From NCBI RefSeq assembly GCF_946479415.1, contig NZ_CAMLFY010000127.1, forward strand, positions 1-12,733: a stretch of DNA of 12,733 bases, written 5' to 3'. Shown piece by piece: positions 6,989 through 12,733 of the stretch (the stretch's first letter is position 1; each line of letters starts with the position of its first letter). A program made the position numbers and the translations under genes. The stretch is from an uncultured Shinella sp. (lineage in GTDB: Bacteria; Pseudomonadota; Alphaproteobacteria; Rhizobiales; Rhizobiaceae). The notes below the pieces were generated by a model. It had not been told where the DNA came from, ran no database searches, and saw only the letters and a list, made by a program, of their open reading frames with translations.

Positions 6989-8128
6989 ATGAAATTTTCG
7001 CTTACCACCACCGCGCTTGCGCTCGTCCTGGGCCTTGCAGCACCCGCACTCGCTGATATCAAGATCGGCGCGACCGTCTCGGAAACCGGCCCGGCATCCT
7101 TCCTCGGCGATCCCGAGGCCAAGACGCTGAAGCTGCTGGTCGAGGAGATCAACGCGGCCGGCGGCGTCAACGGCGAGAAGCTGGAACTCGTCATCTATGA
7201 TGACGGCGGTGACCCGAACAAGGCGCGCACCTTCGCCACGCGCCTCGTCGAAGACGACGAAGTGGTGGCGGTGATCGGCGGTACGACGACCGGCACCTCC
7301 ATGGCTATCATCCCGGTCTTCGAGGATGCCGAAGTGCCCTTCATCTCACTCGCCGGTGCCATCGAAATCATCGATCCGGTAAAACCCTATACCTTCAAGA
7401 CGCCGCACACCGACCGCATGGCCTGCGCGAAAATCTTCGAAGACATGAAGAAGAACGGCATCACCAAGATCGGCATGATTTCCGGCTCCGATGGTTTCGG
7501 CGCCTCCATGCACAAGCAGTGCCTCGCCATCATCGGCGACTACGGCATCGAGGTACTGGCCGACGAGACCTACGGGCCGACTGACGCCGACATGACGCCG
7601 CAGCTCACCAATATCAAGGGCAAGGAGGGCATCCAGGCCGTGCTGAACCCCGGTTTCGGCCAGGGACCGGCCATCGTGACGCGCAACTATGCCCAGCTCG
7701 CCGTCGGCCTGCCGCTCTACCAGTCGCATGGGGTGGCTTCTGACGGTTTCATCGAGCTTGCCGGCGCGGAAGCGGCCGAAGGCGTGCGCCTGCCGGGCAC
7801 GGCGCTGCTCGTCGCAAAGCTGCTGCCGGAAAGCGATCCGCAGCGCGCCGTCGTCAACGCCTACAAGGAAGCCTATGAGAAGGCGACCGGCAAGCCGGTC
7901 TCGACCTTCGGCGGTTATGCCCATGATGCGCTGCGCATCCTCGTCGATGCGCTGAAGCGTGCCGGCAGCGCCGAGCCGTCGAATATCCGCGATGCCATCG
8001 AAGGCACCAAGGGTCTCGTGGGCACCACGGGCACCGTCACCATGACGGCCGAGGATCATCTCGGCCTCGACCTCTCGGCCTTCCGCATGCTTGAGATCGA
8101 AAAGGGCGGCTGGAAGATCGTCGAGTAA
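6989..8128 (+). CDS. Periplasmic substrate-binding protein of a HAAT (branched-chain amino acid-type) ABC importer
   Basis: This encodes 379 residues. I chose ATG 6989 because it has GGGAGGAG at 6974-6981 and opens a clean Sec signal peptide (MKFSLTTTALALVLGLAAPALA, cleavage after residue 22 at ALA-D); the frame also runs upstream into paaN. The mature protein is a two-lobed type I periplasmic binding protein (Peripla_BP_6 style). It starts IKIGATVSETGPASFLG, with AAGGVNGEKLELVIYDDGGDPNKA at about 57-80 and the ligand-cleft stretch GGTTTGTSMA (98-107). Annotation pipelines would call it LivJ/LivK. Members of this family in other alphaproteobacteria bind aromatic acids, and this one sits in a phenylacetate operon directly behind paaN, so an aromatic acid ligand is at least as likely as an amino acid. 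That is inference; no ligand-specific residue proves it. Confidence 0.93.
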   Translation: MKFSLTTTALALVLGLAAPALADIKIGATVSETGPASFLGDPEAKTLKLLVEEINAAGGVNGEKLELVIYDDGGDPNKARTFATRLVEDDEVVAVIGGTTTGTSMAIIPVFEDAEVPFISLAGAIEIIDPVKPYTFKTPHTDRMACAKIFEDMKKNGITKIGMISGSDGFGASMHKQCLAIIGDYGIEVLADETYGPTDADMTPQLTNIKGKEGIQAVLNPGFGQGPAIVTRNYAQLAVGLPLYQSHGVASDGFIELAGAEAAEGVRLPGTALLVAKLLPESDPQRAVVNAYKEAYEKATGKPVSTFGGYAHDALRILVDALKRAGSAEPSNIRDAIEGTKGLVGTTGTVTMTAEDHLGLDLSAFRMLEIEKGGWKIVE

Positions 8129-8134
8129 TCGAGC

Positions 8135-8169
8135 CTGCCGGCCCGCGTCTTCAAGGCGCGGGCCGGCGG
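8135..8169 (+). repeat. Strong intercistronic hairpin between the binding-protein gene and livH
   Basis: A perfect 11-bp inverted repeat, GCCGGCCCGCG (8137-8147) with CGCGGGCCGGC (8157-8167), extends to about 16 pairs with wobble pairs and a 3-base loop. It starts seven bases after the binding-protein stop. No T-run follows, so it does not look like a simple terminator. Likely roles are protecting the upstream mRNA from 3' exonucleases or attenuation, giving more binding protein than membrane subunits. Confidence 0.75.
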
Positions 8170-8198
8170 ATACCGTCGTGCGCGAAGCGGAGGCATCC

Positions 8199-9071
8199 AT
8201 GCCCGAACTCCTGCAATTTCTCCTGTCCGGGATCACGGTCGGCGCTGTCTATGCGCTGGTCGCGCTCGGCTTCACGATCATCTACAATGCCTCCGACGTC
8301 GTGAACTTCGCCCAGGGCGAGTTCGTCATGCTCGGTGGCATGATCACTTTCTTCGCGCATGCCGCCGGCCTGCCGTTGCCGCTCGCCGCGCTGATCGCCA
8401 TCATCGTCACCTCGGCGGTGGGCGTGGCGCTCAACAAGCTCGCCATCGAGCCGGCCCGCGGCGCGCCCGTCGTCTCGCTGATCATCATCACCATCGGCGC
8501 GTCGATCTTCATTCGCGGTGCCACGCAGCTCGTCTTCGACAAGCAGCTTCATCGCTTCCCGTCCTTCTCCGGCGACCAGCCGATCCTGATCGGCGGCGCG
8601 ACCATCCTGCCGCAGAGCCTGTGGGTCATTGCCGGCGCGCTCGCCGTCTTCCTCTGTCTCTGGCTGTTCTTCACGCGCACGCTGATCGGCCGCGCCGTGC
8701 TGGCGACGGCCAACAATCGCGTCGCCGCCCAGCTCGTCGGCATCAACACCAATTATGTGATGACGCTTTCCTTCGCCATGTCTGCCGCCATAGGCGCGCT
8801 CGCCGGCGTGCTGGTGACGCCGATCACGCTGACGGGCTACGATGTCGGCCTCGCGCTGGCGCTGAAGGGCTTTGCCGCCGCCATGCTCGGCGGCATGGGC
8901 AACCCCAAGGGCGCGCTGGTCGGCGGCTTGTTGCTCGGCATTCTCGAAGCGATGACGGCCGGTTACATCAGCTCGCAATACAAGGATGCGGCGGCTTTCG
9001 TCGTCATCCTCGCCGTGCTCTTCGCCATGCCGCAGGGCCTGTTCGGCCGCAAGTCGACGGATCGGGTGTGA
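8199..9071 (+). CDS. livH: HAAT ABC importer permease, LivH type
   Basis: This encodes 290 residues. ATG 8199 has GCGGAGG (8187-8193) upstream and begins the typical MPELLQFLLSGITVGAVYAL; the frame is open further left only through the hairpin region. It is highly hydrophobic with about eight membrane helices. Conserved LivH segments are seen: IIYNASDVVNFAQGEFVMLGG (27-47) and the cytoplasmic loop FAAAMLGGMGNPKGALVGG (225-243), which contacts the ATPases. Function: one of two inner-membrane permeases forming the channel, paired with LivM. The gene symbol gives the family role, not proof of branched-chain amino acid transport. It is followed two bases later by livM. Confidence 0.93.
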   Translation: MPELLQFLLSGITVGAVYALVALGFTIIYNASDVVNFAQGEFVMLGGMITFFAHAAGLPLPLAALIAIIVTSAVGVALNKLAIEPARGAPVVSLIIITIGASIFIRGATQLVFDKQLHRFPSFSGDQPILIGGATILPQSLWVIAGALAVFLCLWLFFTRTLIGRAVLATANNRVAAQLVGINTNYVMTLSFAMSAAIGALAGVLVTPITLTGYDVGLALALKGFAAAMLGGMGNPKGALVGGLLLGILEAMTAGYISSQYKDAAAFVVILAVLFAMPQGLFGRKSTDRV

Positions 9072-9073
9072 TC

Positions 9074-10030
9074 ATGCGGCTCTCCAGCAAGGCTACGACG
9101 CTCCTCATCCTCGCCGCGGTCATCGCGATCGCGCCGGTCTTCTTCCCGTCCTCCTACTATTTCCGGGTGGGGTCGCTGATCTTCGTCAACGGCCTGGCGG
9201 TGACGGGCCTTGTCATCCTGATCGGCTATGCCGGACAGATCAGCCTGGGCCATGCTGGGTTTGCTGGCATCGGCGCCTATGCCTGCGCGCTGGCACCGGT
9301 TCATCTCGGCCTGCATCCCGCGTTGGCCGCCTTGCTTGGCGCCGTGCTTTCCGCAGCTATCGCCTTCCTCGTCGGCCGGCCGATCCTGCGCCTCAAGGGC
9401 TATTATCTCGCCGTCGCCAGCCTCGGCTTCGGCATCCTCGTCTCGATGGTGCTCTCCAACGAGGCGCAACTGACCGGCGGGCCTGACGGCATGGCGGTGC
9501 CGGAGCTTGGCCTGCGCGGCGCGCTGAAGGCCATCGGCATCGATCTCTCGAACACCGAGTTCTGGTATGCCTTCTCCGGCTTCGTGCTGGTGCTGGGCGC
9601 CTGGCTCGCGCTTAATCTCTACCATAGTCCGACCGGCCGCGCCCTTCGCGCCCTGCACGGTTCGGAGATCGCGGCGCGCACGGTCGGTGTCGATGTCGCG
9701 CACTACAAGCTCGTCGCTTTCGTCCTCTCGGCGGTCTATGCCTCGGTGTCCGGTTCGTTGCTCGCCTTGCAGAACAAGTTCATCACGCCTGATGTCGCCG
9801 GCTTCATGCATTCCATCGAGATGGTCACCATGACGGTGCTCGGCGGGGCCGGCTCCGTGCTCGGCGCAATCCTGGGGGCCGCAATCCTGACGACGCTGCC
9901 GCAGGTGCTGACGATCTTCCAGGAATACGAACAGCTCATGCTCGGCCTGGTCATGATGCTCGTGATGATTTTCATGCGTGAGGGCCTGCTGCCCTCCATC
10001 GCGCGCCGTATCCGGGGGAGGGGGGAATGA
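9074..10030 (+). CDS. livM: HAAT ABC importer permease, LivM type
   Basis: This encodes 318 residues from ATG 9074, two bases after the livH stop. An in-frame GTG at 9068 would add two residues and overlap livH, so the start is slightly uncertain. The LivM hallmark GYAGQISLGHAGFAGIGAYA spans residues 51-70. Most of the chain is membrane helix, and the late VTMTVLGGAGSVLGAILGAA is the loop that couples to the ATP-binding subunits. It forms the translocation pore with LivH. The stop overlaps the livG start as ATGA, indicating coupled translation. The substrate is inferred from context, as for the binding protein. Confidence 0.93.
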   Translation: MRLSSKATTLLILAAVIAIAPVFFPSSYYFRVGSLIFVNGLAVTGLVILIGYAGQISLGHAGFAGIGAYACALAPVHLGLHPALAALLGAVLSAAIAFLVGRPILRLKGYYLAVASLGFGILVSMVLSNEAQLTGGPDGMAVPELGLRGALKAIGIDLSNTEFWYAFSGFVLVLGAWLALNLYHSPTGRALRALHGSEIAARTVGVDVAHYKLVAFVLSAVYASVSGSLLALQNKFITPDVAGFMHSIEMVTMTVLGGAGSVLGAILGAAILTTLPQVLTIFQEYEQLMLGLVMMLVMIFMREGLLPSIARRIRGRGE

Positions 10031-10812
10031 GCCTGCTTCAGATCGAAGGCCTGGGGATCGATTTCGGCGGCCTGCGCGCCGTCAACGATGTCGGCTTCTC
10101 CTTGAAACCCGGCGAAATCGTCTCCGTCATCGGCCCGAACGGTGCCGGCAAAACGACGCTGTTCAACATGATATCAGGCGTCTATGCCCCGGCGCGCGGC
10201 CGCGTCGTGCTCGACGGTGAGGATGTCACGCGCATGCCGCCGCATCTTCTGGCGCGCCGCGGTCTGTCGCGCACCTTCCAGAACCTGCAGATCTTCCAGT
10301 CGATGAGCGTTCTGGAAAACGCCGTCGCCGGTCATCATCTGCATGAGCGCGGCTCGGTGCTTGCCGATCTCTTCGCGCTGCCTGCCGCGCGCCAACGCAG
10401 CAAGGCCTCGGAGGAGAGTGCCCGCGCATTGCTCGACCGTGTCGGCCTTGGCCGCGCCGCCGAGCAGGAGGCGGGTTCGCTGTCCTATGGTGCGCTGAAA
10501 CGGCTGGAAATCGCCCGTGCGCTGGCGCTGAAACCGCGCGTGCTGCTGCTCGATGAGCCTGCCGCCGGCTGCAATGCCGTCGAGACGGAGGAGATTGATC
10601 ACCTCATCGCGCAGGTTGCCGCCGAAGGCGTGTCGATCCTGCTGGTGGAGCATGACATGAAGATGGTCATGCGCATTTCCAACCATATCGTGGTGCTTGA
10701 TCACGGCGAGAAGATCGCCGAAGGCGAGCCGGCGGCGATTACGCGCGATCCGCGCGTCATCGAAGCCTATCTCGGTGCCCAGGCGACGGAGGCGAACCAT
10801 GCTGACGGTTGA
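10027..10812 (+). CDS. livG: HAAT ABC importer ATP-binding subunit, LivG type
   Basis: This encodes 261 residues. ATG 10027 overlaps the livM stop (ATGA), with a G-rich ribosome site just before it. ATPase motifs in order are Walker A GPNGAGKTT (36-44), Q-loop Gln in TFQNLQIF (84-91), signature LSYGA (152-156), Walker B VLLLDEP (172-178), and switch His209 in VEHD. The insertion between the Q-loop and the signature, containing the HHLHERGSVLADLFALP segment, and the C-terminal VIEAYLG are typical of LivG. The signature is unusual in having Ala-Leu where relatives mostly carry Gln or Asp followed by Gln. The subunit powers transport as a heterodimer with LivF. The gene overlaps livF by 14 bases. 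Confidence 0.94.
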   Translation: MSLLQIEGLGIDFGGLRAVNDVGFSLKPGEIVSVIGPNGAGKTTLFNMISGVYAPARGRVVLDGEDVTRMPPHLLARRGLSRTFQNLQIFQSMSVLENAVAGHHLHERGSVLADLFALPAARQRSKASEESARALLDRVGLGRAAEQEAGSLSYGALKRLEIARALALKPRVLLLDEPAAGCNAVETEEIDHLIAQVAAEGVSILLVEHDMKMVMRISNHIVVLDHGEKIAEGEPAAITRDPRVIEAYLGAQATEANHADG

Positions 10813-11500
10813 GGGACTGCGCTCGCGCTACGGCCGCATCGAGGTGCTGCACGGCATCGACCTCGATGTCGCCTCAGGCGAGATCGTCACGGTGGTCGGT
10901 GCCAATGGTGCGGGCAAGACGACGCTCCTGAAATGCCTCTCCGGCATCCAGCCGGTTTCGGCGGGCTCCATCCTGTTTCGCGGCGAGGCGCTGACCACGG
11001 TTTCCGCGCACCGCCGCGTGCAGCGCGGCCTTGCCCAGTCGCCCGAGGGACGGCAGATCTTCACCAATCTGACGGTCGAGGAGAACCTGCGCCTCGGCGC
11101 CTATCTCTTCGCCGACGAGAAGGTGGACCGCGACATGCAGGATGCGTTCGTCATGTTCCCGATCCTCAAGGAGAAGCGGAACCTCGCGGCCGGCGGCCTG
11201 TCCGGTGGGCAACAACAGATGCTGGCGATCGCGCGTGCGCTGATGGCACGCCCCTCCTGCCTGTTGCTCGACGAGCCAAGCATGGGCCTTGCCCCCATCC
11301 TCGTCGCGCAGATCTTCGACGTGGTCAAAAGCATGAAGGCGCTCGGCGTCACCGTACTGCTGGTCGAGCAGAACGCTTTTGGCGCGCTTTCCGTCGCTGA
11401 CCGGGGTTATGTGATGGAGACGGGGCGCATCACCATGTCCGGCCCCGCCGCCGAGTTGATTGCGGATGAACGCATCCGCGCCGCCTATCTGGGAATCTGA
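10799..11500 (+). CDS. livF: HAAT ABC importer ATP-binding subunit, LivF type
   Basis: This encodes 233 residues. I chose ATG 10799 because it starts the standard MLTVEGLRSRYGRIEVLHGI; it overlaps livG by 14 bases. The open frame continues upstream inside livG but is not the gene. Motifs: Walker A GANGAGKTT (34-42), SPEGRQIFTNLTVEENL (81-97, a LivF hallmark including the Q-loop region), full signature LSGGQQQ (134-140), Walker B LLLDEP (155-160), D-loop SMGLAP. The switch position is Gln191 in LVEQN, normal for LivF, so the His is supplied by LivG only. It is the second ATPase of the importer. The gap to the next gene is only four bases, so the operon runs on into fatty-acid-type CoA metabolism. 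Confidence 0.95.
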   Translation: MLTVEGLRSRYGRIEVLHGIDLDVASGEIVTVVGANGAGKTTLLKCLSGIQPVSAGSILFRGEALTTVSAHRRVQRGLAQSPEGRQIFTNLTVEENLRLGAYLFADEKVDRDMQDAFVMFPILKEKRNLAAGGLSGGQQQMLAIARALMARPSCLLLDEPSMGLAPILVAQIFDVVKSMKALGVTVLLVEQNAFGALSVADRGYVMETGRITMSGPAAELIADERIRAAYLGI

Positions 11501-11504
11501 GATC

Positions 11505-12733
11505 ATGACCGTCACCATCGCCCGCGAAGGTTCCATCGCCGTCGTCACCGTCGACAATCCGCCCGTCAACGCGCTGTCGCAGGCGCTGCGCCAGGCGCTT
11601 GTTGAGGCGGTCACGGAATTGGATGCGGATTCGATGGTGAAGGCCGTGATCCTGATCTGCGCCGGCCGCACCTTCATTGCGGGTGCCGATGTCAGCGAAT
11701 TCGGCAAACCGCCGCAGCCGCCGCATCTGCCGGATGTCGTGGCGGCTATCGAGGGGGCGAAGAAACCCTGGGTCGCTGCTATTCATGGCAGCGCGCTCGG
11801 CGGCGGCCTCGAAGTGGCGCTCGGCTGCGCCTACCGTATCGCCGTGCCCTCCGCCAGCCTTGGCCTGCCGGAAGTCAAGCTCGGCATCATTCCCGGCGCC
11901 GGCGGCACGGTGCGTCTGCCGCGCCTGATCGGTGCGGCCGCGGCCGTCGATCTGGTGACGGGCGGCAGCCCGCTCAGTGCGAAGAAGGCGGAAGGCCTCG
12001 GGCTTGTCGATGCCATCATTGATGGAGATTTGCGCGCGGGCTCTGTCGCTTTCGCTGAGGGCATCGCGGAAAAACCGCTGTCGCAGCCGATCTCCAGCCG
12101 CGCGGTTCCGGCCGTCGAAGCCGGCTTCTGGGAGAGCGCCGAAAAGGCCGTCGCGGCCAAGGCGAAGCGCGAGATCGCGCCGCTGCGCGCGCTCGCCTCC
12201 ATCCGCAAGGCCTGCGAGACGGATTTCGTCGACGCCATGGCCTTCGAGCGCGAAACCTTCCTTGCTCTGCGCGGCTCCGAACAGGCCGCAGCCCTGCGCC
12301 ATGTCTTCTTCGCCGAGCGCGCAGCACCCCGCCCGCCGGAACTCGCCGGCATCGCCCCGCGCGACGTCTGCTCAGCGGCCGTGATCGGCGGCGGCACGAT
12401 GGGGGCAGGCATTGCCGCGGCCCTGCGCGATGCCGGCCTTCCGGTGGTGCTGATCGAGCGCGACGCCATCGCGGTCGAGCGCGGGCTTGCCAATGTGAGG
12501 GCGATTTATGATGGCTCCGTCAAGCGCGGACGCCTGACGCAGATGGTTGCTGACCAGCGTATGGCCGGTGTGACCGGCGGCGATGATTACGGCCTGCTTG
12601 CCGATACGGATCTCGTCATCGAGGCCGTTTTCGAGGATCTCGCCGTCAAGCGCGCGGTCTTTGAGAACTTGTCGACGGTCTGCCGCGCGGATGCGGTGCT
12701 CGCCACCAATACCTCTTATCTCGATCCCGGCGC
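11505..12733 (+). CDS. Fused enoyl-CoA hydratase / 3-hydroxyacyl-CoA dehydrogenase (FadJ-like, 3' truncated by window end)
   Basis: The frame is open from ATG 11505 to the right edge: 409 complete codons with no stop, where full-length family members have about 700. Residues 1-180 are a crotonase domain with oxyanion-hole segments FIAGADVSEF (57-66) and HGSALGGGLEVALG (94-107). Both hydratase glutamates are present (E103, and E123 in LPEVKLGIIPGAGGT). After a linker, a Rossmann NAD-binding domain begins at about 290 with IGGGTMGAGIA (294-304), then VVLIERD (314-320) and DLVIEAVFEDLAVK (369-382), as in 3-hydroxyacyl-CoA dehydrogenases. Expected reactions are hydration of 2,3-dehydroadipyl-CoA and NAD-dependent oxidation of 3-hydroxyadipyl-CoA, the steps done by separate PaaF and PaaH in E. 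coli. A general beta-oxidation role cannot be excluded. It lies four bases behind livF. Confidence 0.9.
   Translation, partial: MTVTIAREGSIAVVTVDNPPVNALSQALRQALVEAVTELDADSMVKAVILICAGRTFIAGADVSEFGKPPQPPHLPDVVAAIEGAKKPWVAAIHGSALGGGLEVALGCAYRIAVPSASLGLPEVKLGIIPGAGGTVRLPRLIGAAAAVDLVTGGSPLSAKKAEGLGLVDAIIDGDLRAGSVAFAEGIAEKPLSQPISSRAVPAVEAGFWESAEKAVAAKAKREIAPLRALASIRKACETDFVDAMAFERETFLALRGSEQAAALRHVFFAERAAPRPPELAGIAPRDVCSAAVIGGGTMGAGIAAALRDAGLPVVLIERDAIAVERGLANVRAIYDGSVKRGRLTQMVADQRMAGVTGGDDYGLLADTDLVIEAVFEDLAVKRAVFENLSTVCRADAVLATNTSYLDPG

Noticed and set aside
11430..12302. 290-codon - strand open frame opposite the fused hydratase-dehydrogenase gene
   Set aside because: The + strand frame carries the full crotonase and Rossmann motifs; the antisense product resembles no family and has shadow-like composition.

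Overview
The window is GC-rich and almost entirely coding. Its gene content and protein style (ECF sigma/anti-sigma pair, BI-1 protein, phenylacetate genes beside a Liv-type transporter) suggest an alphaproteobacterium, probably of the order Hyphomicrobiales (Rhizobium/Agrobacterium/Shinella-like). This is an inference from protein appearance; there is no rRNA or other marker gene here. No mobile elements, tRNAs or CRISPR arrays were seen.

Left part (1-1828, + strand): the 3' end of an ECF sigma factor, an overlapping membrane-anchored anti-sigma factor, and a seven-helix Bax-inhibitor-1/YccA family protein. This block ends in a clear intrinsic terminator at 1796-1828.

Central leftward block (5176 down to 1903, - strand): a phenylacetate catabolic operon, paaG (ring-epoxide isomerase), paaI (thioesterase), paaK (phenylacetate-CoA ligase), ending with a TetR-family gene that is very likely its regulator (PaaR).

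Right block (5278 to the window edge, + strand): paaN (aldehyde dehydrogenase, no MaoC domain), then a complete five-gene ABC importer of the branched-chain amino acid (HAAT) family: binding protein, LivH, LivM, LivG and LivF. Four bases later comes a fused enoyl-CoA hydratase/3-hydroxyacyl-CoA dehydrogenase, cut by the window end. Overlaps and short gaps indicate one operon. The exception is a strong GC hairpin between the binding protein and livH, which probably sets the expression ratio.

The two paa blocks diverge from the 101-base region 5177-5277. It holds a 14-bp near-palindrome (5231-5244) placed so that one bound TetR-type repressor could block both promoters. Proposed logic: the importer takes up phenylacetate or a related aromatic acid, PaaK forms phenylacetyl-CoA, PaaG and PaaN handle the later epoxide and ring-opened intermediates, the fused enzyme performs beta-oxidation steps, PaaI rescues stalled CoA thioesters, and PaaR senses the CoA thioester. 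The epoxidase genes (paaABCDE) and the thiolase (paaJ) are not in the window. The most interesting point is the physical and regulatory coupling of a 'branched-chain amino acid' importer to phenylacetate catabolism; nothing here clearly amounts to a wholly undescribed system.
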